The notes under the pieces: generated by a model
Databases searched by the model: none
What the model saw: only the letters and a program-made list of their open reading frames with translations
Told to the model about the DNA's origin: nothing
Assembly (NCBI RefSeq): GCF_002873455.1
Contig: NZ_MCUN01000020.1
Span: 1-64,000 of the forward strand
Length of the DNA stretch: 64,000 nucleotides
Direction of reading: 5' to 3'
From: Vibrio splendidus
GTDB taxonomy: Bacteria; Pseudomonadota; Gammaproteobacteria; Enterobacterales; Vibrionaceae
Made by a program: the position numbers and the translations under genes
Shown: in pieces, positions 48,201 through 58,340 of the stretch
Layout: every line of letters starts with the position of its first letter
Numbering within the stretch: the first letter of the stretch is position 1

Positions 48201-49745
48201 TTAAGACAAGAAAAACTTGTAGGAAGGGTTATCGGTTTCATCTTTGCACTGGTAGCCAAGTTCTTCTAAGTGTGTAGAGAACTGAGCTAAATCGTCATCA
48301 CCGAGTTCGAAGCCACACAGCACACGACCGTAATCGGCACCATGGTTACGATAGTTGAACAGGCTGATATTCCAGTGAGTCCCTAAGGTATCAAGGAATT
48401 TAATCAACGCACCTGGATATTCTGGGAACTCAAAGCTGTAAAGGCGTTCTTTCAATGGTTTCGATGGTTTTCCGCCAATCATGTAGCGAATGTGCAACTT
48501 AGCCATTTCATCATCAGAGAGATCGACAACCGGGTAGCCGCCCTCACGTAAGTCATTGATGATGTGTTCGAGTTCTTCTTGTCCACCTTGTAGACGTACA
48601 CCAACGAAGATATTCGCTAGGCTTTCGTCGTTGTGGCGGTAGTTAAACTCAGTCACCGCTCGACCACCAATAATGTTACAGAACTCTAGGAACGCACCTT
48701 GTCGCTCTGGAATAGTCACCGCAAGTAGACCTTCTCGCTTCTCACCCAACTCACAACGCTCAGAGACATAACGCAGACCGTGGAAGTTGGTGTTCGCACC
48801 AGACAATACTGTCGCCAGTTGCTTATCTTGCAGTTGGTTTTGTTCAGCAAACTTCTTCAAGCCAGCCAGAGCCAGCGCTCCTGAAGGCTCAGCAATTGCA
48901 CGGGTATCTTCAAAGATGTCCTTTACCGCAGAGCAAATTTCATCGCTGGAGACGGTAATATGACCATCAATGTACTGTTGGCAGAGACGGAAGGTTTCTT
49001 CACCAATGCGTTTAACCGCAACACCATCAGCAAACATGCTGACCTGATCCAGTACCACTGGTTCACCCGCATCCAGTGCTGCTTTCAAGCAAGCCGAGTC
49101 TTCAGGCTCTACCGCAATCACTTTAATCTCTGGCATCAGCTGTTTGATAAGCACTGCAACACCAGCGGCTAAGCCACCACCACCAACCGGCACAAAGATA
49201 TAATCCATATGGCCGTTTTGCTGCAGCATCTCCATACCCATCGTACCTTGCCCTGCAATCACCAGTGGGTGATCGAAAGGAGGAACAAAGGTGAAGCCAT
49301 GTTCAGCCGACAGACGTTCCGCTTCCGCTTTCGCTTCATCGAAATTACTGCCGTGTAAAACGACCTTACCGCCAAATCCGCGTACTGCATCAACCTTGAT
49401 ATCAGGCGTGGTTTTTGGCATCACAATCGTGGTCTGAATACCAAGTTTCGAACCCGAAAGCGCCATACCTTGAGCATGATTACCCGCCGATGCTGCAATT
49501 ACACCTGCAGCTTTCTGCTGTTCTGAGAGGCTTGATACCATGTTATAGGCACCACGCAGCTTAAACGAGTGCACCGGCTGACGGTCTTCTCGTTTTAGCT
49601 GAACCAGGTTACCGATACGAGCGCTCAAACGTGGCATATCTTGTAGAGGCGTCACGATCGCCGCTTCGTAAACCGGAGCTCTCAGGATCTGACGCAGATA
49701 ATCTGCGCCAGTGGGTTTCTGGGGACTGGAAGTACCATCACTCAT
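48201..49745 (-). CDS. ilvA: Threonine deaminase (biosynthetic) IlvA
   Basis: PLP enzyme converting threonine to 2-oxobutanoate, the committed step to isoleucine. The 514 residues equal E. coli IlvA. The PLP lysine lies in HSFKLRGAYN; the phosphate loop is VGGGGLAAG. Two C-terminal ACT-like regulatory domains (about 325-510) bind isoleucine and valine, distinguishing it from short catabolic TdcB. It is last in the ilv operon, 2 bp after ilvD. Confidence 0.97.
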   Translation of the reverse strand: MSDGTSSPQKPTGADYLRQILRAPVYEAAIVTPLQDMPRLSARIGNLVQLKREDRQPVHSFKLRGAYNMVSSLSEQQKAAGVIAASAGNHAQGMALSGSKLGIQTTIVMPKTTPDIKVDAVRGFGGKVVLHGSNFDEAKAEAERLSAEHGFTFVPPFDHPLVIAGQGTMGMEMLQQNGHMDYIFVPVGGGGLAAGVAVLIKQLMPEIKVIAVEPEDSACLKAALDAGEPVVLDQVSMFADGVAVKRIGEETFRLCQQYIDGHITVSSDEICSAVKDIFEDTRAIAEPSGALALAGLKKFAEQNQLQDKQLATVLSGANTNFHGLRYVSERCELGEKREGLLAVTIPERQGAFLEFCNIIGGRAVTEFNYRHNDESLANIFVGVRLQGGQEELEHIINDLREGGYPVVDLSDDEMAKLHIRYMIGGKPSKPLKERLYSFEFPEYPGALIKFLDTLGTHWNISLFNYRNHGADYGRVLCGFELGDDDLAQFSTHLEELGYQCKDETDNPSYKFFLS

Positions 49746-49747
49746 AG

Positions 49748-51589
49748 TTAGCCCTCAAGCTTAGACTTATCACGCACAGCGCCTTTGTCGGCACTGGTCG
49801 CCATACTTGCGTAAGCTTTCAGTGCGAAAGACACTTCACGTTGACGGTTTTCTGGTTTCCAGCCTAGAGCATCTTGCTTAACACGACGCGCTTCTAGTTC
49901 TGCTTCAGGAACATCAAGCGTGATTGAGCGGCTAGGGATATCGATAGTGATGATATCGCCTGTGTTCACTAGACCAATGACACCACCGCTTGCGGCTTCT
50001 GGAGAAGCGTGACCGATAGACAGACCTGATGTACCACCAGAGAAACGTCCGTCAGTTAGAAGTGCACAAGCTTTACCTAAGCCCATCGATTTTAGGTAAG
50101 TGGTTGGGTAGAGCATTTCTTGCATACCCGGACCGCCTTTAGGACCTTCGTAACGAATAACCACCACTTCGCCTGCTTTTACTTTGCCAGCTAATATACC
50201 GTCTACTGCCGTATCTTGGCTTTCAAATACGATAGCAGGGCCTTGGAATTTAAGGTTATCTTCATCAACACCTGCAGTCTTAACGATACAACCATCAACG
50301 GCGATGTTACCTGAAAGTACCGCTAGGCCGCCTTCTTGGCTGAATGCGTTCTCTTTAGTACGGATACAACCTTCTTTACGGTCATCATCAAGACGGTCCC
50401 AACGACAGTCTTGTGAGAAAGCTTTAGTGGTACGGATACCTGCAGGACCAGCGCGGAAGAACTTAAGTACGGCTTCGTCTTCTGTCTGCATGATGTCGTA
50501 TTGAGCTAGCTGTTCTTGCATGCTTAGGCCGAGAACGGTGCGTGTTTGGTTGTTCAATAGACCTGCACGATCGAGCTCACCTAAGATAGCCATTACGCCA
50601 CCAGCACGGTGAACGTCTTCCATGTGGTATTTCGGTGTTGAAGGAGCAACCTTACATAGGTGTGGAACGCGGCGAGACATGGCGTCAATATCATCCATAT
50701 CAAAAGCAATCTCACCTTCTTGAGCAGCCGCTAAAAGGTGAAGTACTGTGTTACTTGAACCACCCATCGCGATATCTAGCGCCATTGCATTATCAAAGGC
50801 TGCGCGGTTAGCAATGTTGCGTGGCAGTGCTGATTCGTCGTCTTGCTCGTAGTAACGCTTAGTTAGGTCAACGATACGTTTACCGGCATTGATGAACAGC
50901 TCTTCACGATCTGCGTGGGTTGCTAGCATAGAACCGTTACCTGGCTGAGAGAGGCCAAGCGCTTCTGTCAGACAGTTCATTGAGTTAGCCGTGAACATGC
51001 CTGAACATGATCCACATGTTGGACATGCAGAACGTTCTACTTGCTCACTTTGCGCATCAGAAATGGTTGGATCGGCACCCTGAATCATCGCATCAACAAG
51101 GTCTAGCTTGATGATTTGATCTGAAAGCTTGGTTTTACCCGCTTCCATTGGACCACCAGATACAAAGATCACTGGGATGTTGAGGCGCATTGCGGCCATC
51201 ATCATTCCCGGAGTAATTTTGTCACAGTTAGAGATACACACCATTGCATCCGCACAGTGTGCATTGACCATGTATTCTACTGAGTCTGCGATAAGCTCAC
51301 GTGATGGCAATGAGTACAGCATGCCACCGTGACCCATTGCGATACCATCATCAACCGCGATGGTGTTGAATTCTTTAGCGATACCGCCCGCTTTCTCGAT
51401 TTCACCCGCAACCAGTTGACCCATATCTTTAAGGTGTACGTGGCCTGGTACGAATTGAGTGAAAGAGTTTACAACCGCGATGATTGGCTTACCGAAGTCA
51501 TCATCTTTAACGCCAGTTGCACGCCATAAAGCGCGCGCACCAGCCATGTTGCGTCCGTGGGTAGTCGTTGCTGAACGATAGATTGGCAT
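49748..51589 (-). CDS. ilvD: Dihydroxy-acid dehydratase IlvD
   Basis: Iron-sulfur dehydratase giving 2-keto acids for valine and isoleucine. It has 613 residues (E. coli 616). Cluster ligands are visible in [11 protein letters not shown] and [16 protein letters not shown]. The C-terminal [16 protein letters not shown] is the substrate loop. It lies 33 bp after ilvE and 2 bp before ilvA. Confidence 0.97.
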   Translation of the reverse strand: MPIYRSATTTHGRNMAGARALWRATGVKDDDFGKPIIAVVNSFTQFVPGHVHLKDMGQLVAGEIEKAGGIAKEFNTIAVDDGIAMGHGGMLYSLPSRELIADSVEYMVNAHCADAMVCISNCDKITPGMMMAAMRLNIPVIFVSGGPMEAGKTKLSDQIIKLDLVDAMIQGADPTISDAQSEQVERSACPTCGSCSGMFTANSMNCLTEALGLSQPGNGSMLATHADREELFINAGKRIVDLTKRYYEQDDESALPRNIANRAAFDNAMALDIAMGGSSNTVLHLLAAAQEGEIAFDMDDIDAMSRRVPHLCKVAPSTPKYHMEDVHRAGGVMAILGELDRAGLLNNQTRTVLGLSMQEQLAQYDIMQTEDEAVLKFFRAGPAGIRTTKAFSQDCRWDRLDDDRKEGCIRTKENAFSQEGGLAVLSGNIAVDGCIVKTAGVDEDNLKFQGPAIVFESQDTAVDGILAGKVKAGEVVVIRYEGPKGGPGMQEMLYPTTYLKSMGLGKACALLTDGRFSGGTSGLSIGHASPEAASGGVIGLVNTGDIITIDIPSRSITLDVPEAELEARRVKQDALGWKPENRQREVSFALKAYASMATSADKGAVRDKSKLEG

Positions 51590-51622
51590 TGCTTAAATCC
51601 TTATAAAATATTTGGCTGTTGC

Positions 51623-52591
51623 TTACTTAGTTGTCTGTGTTTGGTTTTCTGACGTGTGGTCTGCTGGATAAACGTAATCTAACCAGCCCCACTTATCTTC
51701 AGTAGTGCCATTGAATAAACCAAAGTAAGCTGCTTGAACTTTTTCAGTGATAGGACCGCGTTTGCCTTCACCTACTGTAATTTTGTCTACACTGCGAACT
51801 GGAACGATTTCTGCTGCAGTGCCTGTCATGAAGACTTCGTCAGCAAGGTACAGTGCTTCACGAGCAATGTTCTCTTCACGGATTTCATAACCCATGTCTT
51901 TGGCTAACGTCATGATCGAGTCACGAGTGATACCCGGCAGAATCGCGCTGGTTGCTGGTGGTGTAGAAAGAATGCCGTTACGAATCACAAAAATGTTCTC
52001 GCCCGCACCCTCTGAAAGATAACCATCGACGCTTAGGGCAATACCTTCATCGTAACCATGACGACGCGCTTCACTACCAACTAGCAGTGAAGATAGGTAG
52101 TTACCACCAGCCTTTGCTGAGGTTGGGATTGTATTTGGCGCTGCACGGTTCCAGCTTGAGATCATCGCATCTACGCCATTTTCTAGCGCTTCTTCACCAA
52201 GGTAAGAACCCCATGGGAAAGCTGCGATGATCAGATCCATTTCTGTATTTTCAGGAGGGCAAACACCTAAACCAACGTTACCCACAAAGCCTAGAGGGCG
52301 GATGTACGCTGACTCTAGCTTATTTTGGCGTAGCGTTTCGCGAGTCGCTTCCATTATTTCTTCCTCAGTAAAAGGAATTGGGAAGCGGTAGATTTTCGCT
52401 GAGTCTTTTAGGCGTCTTGCATGTTCAGGGTGACGGAAGATAACCGGTCCTTTTGGTGTGTTGTAGCAACGAACACCTTCAAACACTGAAGTACCGTAGT
52501 GCATTGCGTGAGTCAGGACGTGAACGTTCGCCTCTGCCCAAGGAACCATCTCACCGTTAAACCAAATATAATCTGCTGTTTTAGCTGTCAT
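51623..52591 (-). CDS. ilvE: Branched-chain amino-acid aminotransferase IlvE
   Basis: Fold-type IV PLP transaminase performing the last step of Val, Ile and Leu synthesis. At 322 residues it is slightly longer than E. coli (309), owing to a C-terminal tail (YPADHTSENQTQTTK). The PLP lysine is in SAKAGGNYLSSLL; HAMHYGTSVFEGVR is the N-terminal motif. It lies 12 bp after ilvM. Confidence 0.96.
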   Translation of the reverse strand: MTAKTADYIWFNGEMVPWAEANVHVLTHAMHYGTSVFEGVRCYNTPKGPVIFRHPEHARRLKDSAKIYRFPIPFTEEEIMEATRETLRQNKLESAYIRPLGFVGNVGLGVCPPENTEMDLIIAAFPWGSYLGEEALENGVDAMISSWNRAAPNTIPTSAKAGGNYLSSLLVGSEARRHGYDEGIALSVDGYLSEGAGENIFVIRNGILSTPPATSAILPGITRDSIMTLAKDMGYEIREENIAREALYLADEVFMTGTAAEIVPVRSVDKITVGEGKRGPITEKVQAAYFGLFNGTTEDKWGWLDYVYPADHTSENQTQTTK

Positions 52592-52603
52592 GTTTGCGGT
52601 TCC

Positions 52604-52888
52604 TTATGCGTTTATCTTTTGTTGTAAATTGTTGTTTGGTAGCTCATTGCGGCTGATCGAGATAACGTCAACGGTACGCACATCCCACAGCTTTTCAATT
52701 TGATTTACCAAAAAAGAGATCGGACGGTCACTGTCTACAATGATCTCTACACTCGCCACTTTGCTTTCATGGTTTTGAGTGCCTGCGACTTGTTTAACAA
52801 TGAAGCCACGGTGGCGGATAACACGAAGAACACGCTCTAGTAGTACAGGCTTATCATCGGCTTTGATGTCTAATAGGTATCTTTTCAT
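52604..52888 (-). CDS. ilvM: Acetolactate synthase II regulatory subunit IlvM
   Basis: Small ACT-domain subunit (94 residues; E. coli 87) of acetohydroxyacid synthase II. The start is ATG 52886-52888, one base before the ilvG stop in the same direction, giving MKRYLLDIKADDKPVLLERV. The longer frame (106 residues) would begin inside ilvG. Core features are the ACT strand pattern around RHRGFIVKQ. Confidence 0.92.
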   Translation of the reverse strand: MKRYLLDIKADDKPVLLERVLRVIRHRGFIVKQVAGTQNHESKVASVEIIVDSDRPISFLVNQIEKLWDVRTVDVISISRNELPNNNLQQKINA

Positions 52889-52889
52889 G

Positions 52890-54536
52890 TTATGTGTTCT
52901 CCAACATCTCACTGTTTGAAGCACCTGGCGGTACTAGTGGCCATACGTTTTCTTCTTCATCGATAAGGACATGAAGTAGGTAAGCGGTTTTACTCTCTAG
53001 CATTTCTTTTAATGCTGGTTCTACTTCTTCTTTACGAGTGATGGTTTTGCCCGGGATATCGAACGCTTTTGCGAGCATGACGAAGTCAGGGTTGTCATCC
53101 AAGATTGTTTCACTGTGGCGGCCATCAAAGAACAGTGATTGCCATTGGCGAACCATGCCCAAGCGAGAGTTATTAAGAAGCACCATCTTCACTGGGATTT
53201 GGCGACGCTTCAGCGTACCAAGCTCTTGCACGTTCATCATGAATGAACCGTCGCCTGAGATAAGTATAGATTGGTCATCAGGACGGCCAACCGATGCACC
53301 CATCGCTGCAGGTAGGCCAAAGCCCATAGTGCCTAAGCCCGCTGAAGTTATGAAGTTTTGTGGATCGCGTGGCTGAATGTGCTGAGCGGCCCACATCTGG
53401 TGTTGGCCAACATCCGTCGAAACGATAGAGCTTGCTGGCATCATATCTGATAACTGTTTTAGCAGTAGTGGAGCAAAGATAAGATCGCCTGGGTGGTCGT
53501 AGCGCCATTTGAATGAGGAGCGAAGGCCTTCAGAGTGGTGAACCCAAGATGAGATGTCTTGGCTCAGTTCTAGTTGAGGCAGGATCTTGTTGATGTCACC
53601 GCGAATTGGCGCATCAGCCAGGCGCAGTTTGCTGAACTCTGCCGCATCGATATCGATATGGATAACCTTAGCGTGCGGTGCAAAGGTATCCAGTTTTCCT
53701 GTTACTCGGTCATCAAAACGAGCACCGACAACAATCAATAGATCACTTTCTTGAACCACTAGGTTAGCGGCTTTAGTGCCGTGCATACCAAGCATGCCAA
53801 GGTAGTGTGGGTCGTCACGTTCGATAGTGCCTAAACCTTTAAGCGTGCTTACGGCCGGCATTGGATTAAGGCGTAAAAACTCACGAACTGCATCGGTTGC
53901 TTTCGCCAGTTGAACGCCACCACCTACGTATAAAACAGGACGAGTTGCTTGAGACAAGAAGTGCTGAGCTTGTTCAATAGCATCCGTTGTCACAACAGGA
54001 ATGGCTGGTGATGTAAATTCAGGAAGAATTTTTACAGGGGACTCTGCTAGCTGAACATCTTTAGCGATATCGACAATAACCGGACCGGGACGCCCTGCTT
54101 TTGCAACGATAAATGCTTCAGCCAGTGTTGGAGCAAGGTCTTCAATGTCGGTAACTAGGTAACTGTGTTTAGTACATGACAGAGACATACCAATCACATC
54201 CATTTCTTGGAATGCATCGGTACCTATGTGGGAACTCGCAACTTGTCCAGTAATGGCAACGAGTGGGATGGAATCCATAAAGGCATCAGCAAGACCAGTG
54301 ACTAGGTTCGTCGCGCCTGGGCCTGAGGTAGCCATACAAACAGCCACGTCTTGTGTTGCACGCGCCATACCAATGGCAGCCATTGCAGCACCTTGTTCAT
54401 GGCGACAAAGGATGTGTTCAACACCGCCGTCATAAAGTGCATCGTAGATTGGCATGATGGCACCACCTGGGTAACCAAATACGGTCTCAATGCCTTGTTG
54501 CTTGAGTGCGGATACGACTAGTTCTGCGCCTTTCAT
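52890..54536 (-). CDS. ilvG: Acetolactate synthase II catalytic subunit IlvG
   Basis: ThDP- and FAD-dependent synthase forming acetolactate and acetohydroxybutyrate. The 548 residues (E. coli 548) are intact, unlike the frameshifted ilvG of E. coli K-12. The catalytic glutamate is in [14 protein letters not shown]. The ThDP site [14 protein letters not shown] and the FAD region [12 protein letters not shown] are present. ATG has GGAGGGA 7 nt upstream. It is the first structural gene after the attenuator. Confidence 0.97.
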   Translation of the reverse strand: MKGAELVVSALKQQGIETVFGYPGGAIMPIYDALYDGGVEHILCRHEQGAAMAAIGMARATQDVAVCMATSGPGATNLVTGLADAFMDSIPLVAITGQVASSHIGTDAFQEMDVIGMSLSCTKHSYLVTDIEDLAPTLAEAFIVAKAGRPGPVIVDIAKDVQLAESPVKILPEFTSPAIPVVTTDAIEQAQHFLSQATRPVLYVGGGVQLAKATDAVREFLRLNPMPAVSTLKGLGTIERDDPHYLGMLGMHGTKAANLVVQESDLLIVVGARFDDRVTGKLDTFAPHAKVIHIDIDAAEFSKLRLADAPIRGDINKILPQLELSQDISSWVHHSEGLRSSFKWRYDHPGDLIFAPLLLKQLSDMMPASSIVSTDVGQHQMWAAQHIQPRDPQNFITSAGLGTMGFGLPAAMGASVGRPDDQSILISGDGSFMMNVQELGTLKRRQIPVKMVLLNNSRLGMVRQWQSLFFDGRHSETILDDNPDFVMLAKAFDIPGKTITRKEEVEPALKEMLESKTAYLLHVLIDEEENVWPLVPPGASNSEMLENT

Positions 54537-54668
54537 CGTAATCCCTCCGTATTACCTTTATTTTGGTCATTGTTTCCGTTGTCTTTGCACATCTTGTGCT
54601 CCCATTCTTCCTGTAAATCGGCAAGGCCGAAAATAATAAAAATTATAAAAATCGAATCGCTAAATTAG

Positions 54669-54704
54669 AAAAAACCCCCGGACTTTTCAGTGCGGGGGTT
54701 TTTT
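54669..54704 (-). terminator. ilv operon attenuator
   Basis: On the minus strand CCCCCG, a mismatch, ACT, GAAA loop, AGT, a mismatch and CGGGGG form the stem, followed by six T. It sits 12 nt after the leader-peptide stop. The upstream GCGCGGGGG in the end of ilvL (about 54734-54742) can pair with CCCCCGC and so act as antiterminator. Confidence 0.9.
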
Positions 54705-54715
54705 CTAATTCGTGG

Positions 54716-54805
54716 TTACTTTCTTCCCACTCGCCCCCGCGCAGTCTTAATAATGACTACGATAATCAGGTTAATCAGTGCGTAAATGCGAGCGTTAAAA
54801 ATCAT
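54716..54805 (-). CDS. ilvL: ilv operon leader peptide IlvL
   Basis: 29-codon leader peptide from ATG 54803-54805. Eleven of its residues are Ile, Leu or Val, concentrated in ALINLIIVVIIK (residues 9-20). Ribosome stalling there when charged Ile, Leu or Val tRNAs are scarce would let the antiterminator form, as in enterobacterial ilvGMEDA. The peptide ends RGRVGRK, encoded by the G-rich antiterminator strand. Confidence 0.92.
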   Translation of the reverse strand: MIFNARIYALINLIIVVIIKTARGRVGRK

Positions 54806-54857
54806 AATATTCGAGTTTTCTCGTTTATTGTCTTCAGTAAAAGTCTACATCTCTAGT

Positions 54858-54885
54858 GTTATCACACAAATCTGCAGTATGACAA
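54858..54885 (-). promoter_or_regulatory. ilvLGMEDA promoter
   Basis: TTGTCA (54880-54885) and GATAAC (54858-54863) are 16 bp apart on the minus strand, placing the start about 45 nt before ilvL. Confidence 0.65.
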
Positions 54886-55008
54886 GGAAAATGTCATTCT
54901 TTTTTCACATTAAAACACCATTCCACCAAGCTATATAACAACCTTATCGCTTTGGTGAGCAACGAATACCCAGAGCGAATACTTTTAAATCAAAGACAAA
55001 GGAAAGTT

Positions 55009-56532
55009 ATGGGACTCGCGATAATTCACAGCCGGGCTAGTGTGGGAGTAGAGGCACCAGAAGTGACTGTTGAAGTGCATATAAGCAACGGTATGCCTGG
55101 GTTTACATTGGTGGGGCTACCTGAAACGACGGTCAAGGAATCTAAAGATCGAGTCAGGAGTGCCATCATCAATTCTCGCTTTGAATTTCCATCGAAAAGG
55201 ATCACGGTCAACCTCGCGCCTGCTGATTTACCCAAGGAGGGAGGACGTTTCGATCTGCCAATCGCGCTTGGGATTTTGGTGGCGTCAGATCAGCTTCCGA
55301 CATCAAAAATAGCTCAACATGAATTTATCGGTGAGTTGGCATTGTCAGGAGAGTTACGCTCGGTAAAGGGCGTTCTGCCTGCGACGTTAGCCGCCGATAG
55401 TGTTGAAAGATGCTTGGTGGTTCCACACCACAATGGTGATCAGGCGGCCTTAGTCGGCAAGGGGGCCCATAAATCAGCGCAAACCTTGCTAGAGGTTTGT
55501 GCGGATATGTGTGGCCAGGCTCAGCTTGGTTTATATCGAACCGAGCATCATCATGTTGATGTGTCTGATAATCGTGACTTACAAGATATTATTGGCCAGC
55601 AGCAAGGTAAGCGAGCACTGGAGATCGCCGCAGCGGGCAACCATAACCTGCTTTTTCTCGGCCCGCCCGGAACTGGAAAAACCATGTTGGCTTCTCGATT
55701 GCGCGATTTGTTACCCGAAATGAGTGACGACGAGGCGATGGAAACCGCTTCGGTAGCCTCTTTAACGCAACAAGAGATCAATCAGTACAACTGGAAGCAA
55801 CGACCTTTCCGTTCCCCACACCATTCGAGTTCGATGGCAGCATTGGTCGGTGGTGGCTCGATACCTCGCCCCGGTGAGATCTCTTTAGCGCATAACGGTT
55901 TACTATTTCTTGATGAAATGCCGGAGTTTGAGCGTAAGGTGCTTGATTCACTGCGAGAGCCGCTAGAGTCGGGTGAAATCATTATCTCCCGTGTCGCAGG
56001 TAAGACTCGCTTTCCTGCTCGCTTTCAATTAGTCGGTGCACTTAACCCAAGCCCAACAGGTTATTACGAGGGCAATCAAGCTCGAGCGAACCCGCAAATT
56101 ATCCTGCGTTACCTCAACCGCTTATCTGGGCCATTGTTGGATAGATTCGATATGTCGTTAGAGATCCCTCTATTGCCCAAAGGGATGTTAGCCGAAGGAG
56201 GCGATCGCGGAGAAACCACTCAAGTCGTGAAGCAACGAGTTAAACAAGCGCGTCAGTTGATGTTGTCTCGAAACCATAAGTCGAATGCACTTTTAGGTAG
56301 CCGAGAAATTGAAAAGTATTGCCCATTGCGGCGCGAAGATGCGGAGTTTCTAGAAACGGCGCTGCATCGACTGGGCTTATCGATTCGTGCTTATCATCGA
56401 ATCATTAAGGTAGCGCGAACTATTGCAGATCTAGATGGCAATGAACAAATTGAAAAGAAGCATTTATCGGAAGCGCTTGGCTACCGAGCGATGGATAGAT
56501 TGTTGAAGCAACTCTCAGCTCAAGCTGTTTAG
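55009..56532 (+). CDS. comM: ComM / YifB-family Mg-chelatase-like AAA+ ATPase
   Basis: AAA+ hexameric helicase promoting branch migration during natural transformation in Vibrio and Acinetobacter. It has 507 residues (E. coli YifB 506). The N-terminal Lon-protease-like domain begins MGLAIIHSRA. Walker A is GPPGTGKTM, Walker B LLFLDEMPEF; the C-terminal Mg-chelatase lid follows. The start is ATG 55009 (AAAGGA upstream). A GTG at 54952 adds 19 residues outside the family. It is divergent from the ilv operon. Confidence 0.92.
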   Translation: MGLAIIHSRASVGVEAPEVTVEVHISNGMPGFTLVGLPETTVKESKDRVRSAIINSRFEFPSKRITVNLAPADLPKEGGRFDLPIALGILVASDQLPTSKIAQHEFIGELALSGELRSVKGVLPATLAADSVERCLVVPHHNGDQAALVGKGAHKSAQTLLEVCADMCGQAQLGLYRTEHHHVDVSDNRDLQDIIGQQQGKRALEIAAAGNHNLLFLGPPGTGKTMLASRLRDLLPEMSDDEAMETASVASLTQQEINQYNWKQRPFRSPHHSSSMAALVGGGSIPRPGEISLAHNGLLFLDEMPEFERKVLDSLREPLESGEIIISRVAGKTRFPARFQLVGALNPSPTGYYEGNQARANPQIILRYLNRLSGPLLDRFDMSLEIPLLPKGMLAEGGDRGETTQVVKQRVKQARQLMLSRNHKSNALLGSREIEKYCPLRREDAEFLETALHRLGLSIRAYHRIIKVARTIADLDGNEQIEKKHLSEALGYRAMDRLLKQLSAQAV

Positions 56533-56538
56533 TAGAAG

Positions 56539-56573
56539 ACAGAGAAGCCTGCTTAAATACAGGCTTCTCTGTC
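56539..56573. terminator. Bidirectional terminator after comM
   Basis: Thirteen-bp stem ACAGAGAAGCCTG/CAGGCTTCTCTGT between convergent comM and the outer-membrane protein gene. T tracts are poor, so efficiency is uncertain. Confidence 0.6.
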
Positions 56574-56595
56574 GTTGGTAGCTAAGAACTCGATA

Positions 56596-57549
56596 TTAAA
56601 ACTTGTAGTTCAAACCGACTGAGACGATGTATTGCGATTCATCGTAGAAGGTAATATTAGAGTCACTAGTGCCGTAGCCTGCTAGTGAGACAAATGACCA
56701 GTTTTCCCAGTTCATGAATTGCTCATATTCATACGCGGCAAACAGGTTGATGTTGTCGTCGCTGCGCTTCTTATCATAGATTGGGTTGCTTGCATCGTAG
56801 GAGCGTTGGTTGTAACCCGCGGTTAGTGCGTATTGGTGACGACCCATACCGCCAAACAAACTCACTTCACCGCCAAATTGTTCATAAGAGGCAGCTTTGC
56901 CATCCGCAGAGCTTGATTGGTAAATCAATGATGGTACTAACATCATGGTACGACTGATTGGCTGACGATACTGACCTTTCAAGTAGAACGTTTTTGCATC
57001 ACGCTGGAGTTCTTCTCTAACTAAATCATCTTCTACATCTTTGGTGGCGTAGGCCATGTCTAGCGAGAATGCAGAGCCAGCGATGCTACTCAACTTCAAA
57101 CGAAAGGCATTGCCGGTTTCATCGGTTTTGCTTCGAGCAACACCTTCAGCGTAAGGGTTTGCCCAGGTCTCACCTGACATGATGGTTGGCAGAAGTGACG
57201 CGTCGATGGTCATGCCTGATTCTAGTTGGTATTTATAGCCGACCTCTAATACAACAGTACCTGTTGCTACGTCATCACGCGCGGTACCTGTGTATACCTG
57301 GTGGTTTGGCTTTTCACCAAAGGTGTAAGCGACACTGCCTAAAGGTGCGACAAGGAATGAGCTTTCAGATGAGGCTTTCTGTGTATTTGACGAAAGGGTG
57401 CTATCAGCATCGGTATTAAAGTTTGAGGTAGAAGAAGTAACCCCGGTATTGATAGAGATTTCACCACTGAAACCTTGTTCATCAGCAAGCTTGGCAAATG
57501 CTGGTGTAGTAGCAATGCTTAATGCGAGAAGTGTGATTTTTATTTTCAT
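56596..57549 (-). CDS. Outer-membrane beta-barrel protein, DUF2860-like
   Basis: 317-residue exported protein with signal peptide MKIKITLLALSIATTPAFA (cleaved after residue 19). It shows repeated alternating hydrophobic strands typical of a beta barrel and ends in aromatic YKF, the outer-membrane insertion signal. Composition is rich in Ser, Thr, Tyr and Gly. I associate this with DUF2860, a family common in Vibrio with no known role, though I cannot verify by search. It is single, between the comM terminator and dsbA; GGAG lies 7 nt before ATG. Confidence 0.75.
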   Translation of the reverse strand: MKIKITLLALSIATTPAFAKLADEQGFSGEISINTGVTSSTSNFNTDADSTLSSNTQKASSESSFLVAPLGSVAYTFGEKPNHQVYTGTARDDVATGTVVLEVGYKYQLESGMTIDASLLPTIMSGETWANPYAEGVARSKTDETGNAFRLKLSSIAGSAFSLDMAYATKDVEDDLVREELQRDAKTFYLKGQYRQPISRTMMLVPSLIYQSSSADGKAASYEQFGGEVSLFGGMGRHQYALTAGYNQRSYDASNPIYDKKRSDDNINLFAAYEYEQFMNWENWSFVSLAGYGTSDSNITFYDESQYIVSVGLNYKF

Positions 57550-57647
57550 TCAAGGGCTCCTTGCCCACCAATTTTTAAGATGGTTATTAATAGCAGTAAA
57601 GCTTTAAATTTCCTGGTTAATTACTTATCAATAATGATTTTTGAACT

Positions 57648-57674
57648 AGAAAAAAGGAAGCCGAAGCCTCCTTT
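57648..57674 (-). terminator. dsbA terminator
   Basis: On the minus strand AAAGGAGGC, a TTCG tetraloop, GCTTCCTTT and a T run, 12 nt past the dsbA stop. Confidence 0.85.
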
Positions 57675-57685
57675 CTATTAATACC

Positions 57686-58285
57686 TTACTTCTTCAATAA
57701 GAAGTTGACCAGCTCGAAGTATTCATCAAGAGAGTTGATGCCTTGTGCTTCTACTAAATAACGGTTGTTTACGATGACAGCTGGAACACCCGAAAGGCCG
57801 CTGTCTTTGAATGCTTTGTCGAAACGACGAACCATAGAGTCCACTGCGAAACCGTTGTATGCCGCGTCGAATTTCTTAGCATCAACACCTTCGTCTAGGA
57901 AGATTTGACGCAATTCTGCTTCATCGCGGGGAGGCTTGTTCATGGTGTGGATGCGGTTAAACATCACTGGCACCATTTTGTCTTCAACTTTCAGTGCAAT
58001 CATCGTCGCGTAAGCTTTGCTCATTGGCAGGCCCATGTTGCCACCCATGAATGAAACATGGTTCTTCTGTAGCTTAGCGTCTTTAGGTAGCTGCTGTTTT
58101 AGCTGCTGGATGATTGGTTCAAAGCTATTACAGTGTGGGCAGTAAAAAGAGAAGAACTCTGTCACCATTGGCTTTTTTGATGCTTCTAGATCGAGAACTT
58201 TGTAGTGTTCACCTTCGTTAAATTTCGCAGCGTGAGCGGATAGGCTCAACATGATCAATGAGAAAAATGCGAATAGCTTTTTCAT
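57686..58285 (-). CDS. dsbA: Thiol:disulfide interchange protein DsbA
   Basis: Periplasmic oxidase that introduces disulfides into exported proteins and is reoxidised by DsbB. It has 199 residues, with signal peptide through SAHA (residue 19). The thioredoxin-like active site CPHC is at 49-52 and the cis-proline in SGVPAV. It lies 55 bp downstream of srkA, the same neighbour as in E. coli, where dsbA is partly transcribed from the kinase promoter. Confidence 0.96.
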   Translation of the reverse strand: MKKLFAFFSLIMLSLSAHAAKFNEGEHYKVLDLEASKKPMVTEFFSFYCPHCNSFEPIIQQLKQQLPKDAKLQKNHVSFMGGNMGLPMSKAYATMIALKVEDKMVPVMFNRIHTMNKPPRDEAELRQIFLDEGVDAKKFDAAYNGFAVDSMVRRFDKAFKDSGLSGVPAVIVNNRYLVEAQGINSLDEYFELVNFLLKK

Positions 58286-58340
58286 TTATCCAATCTCCAT
58301 TATGTTTGAATTTTTATCTAGTTGTATGTTGCGATTGCTG

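Noticed and set aside
54853-54868. GTGT-N4-ACAC motif at the ilv -10 as a CRP site
   Set aside because: Half sites too short and spacing wrong for TGTGA-N6-TCACA.
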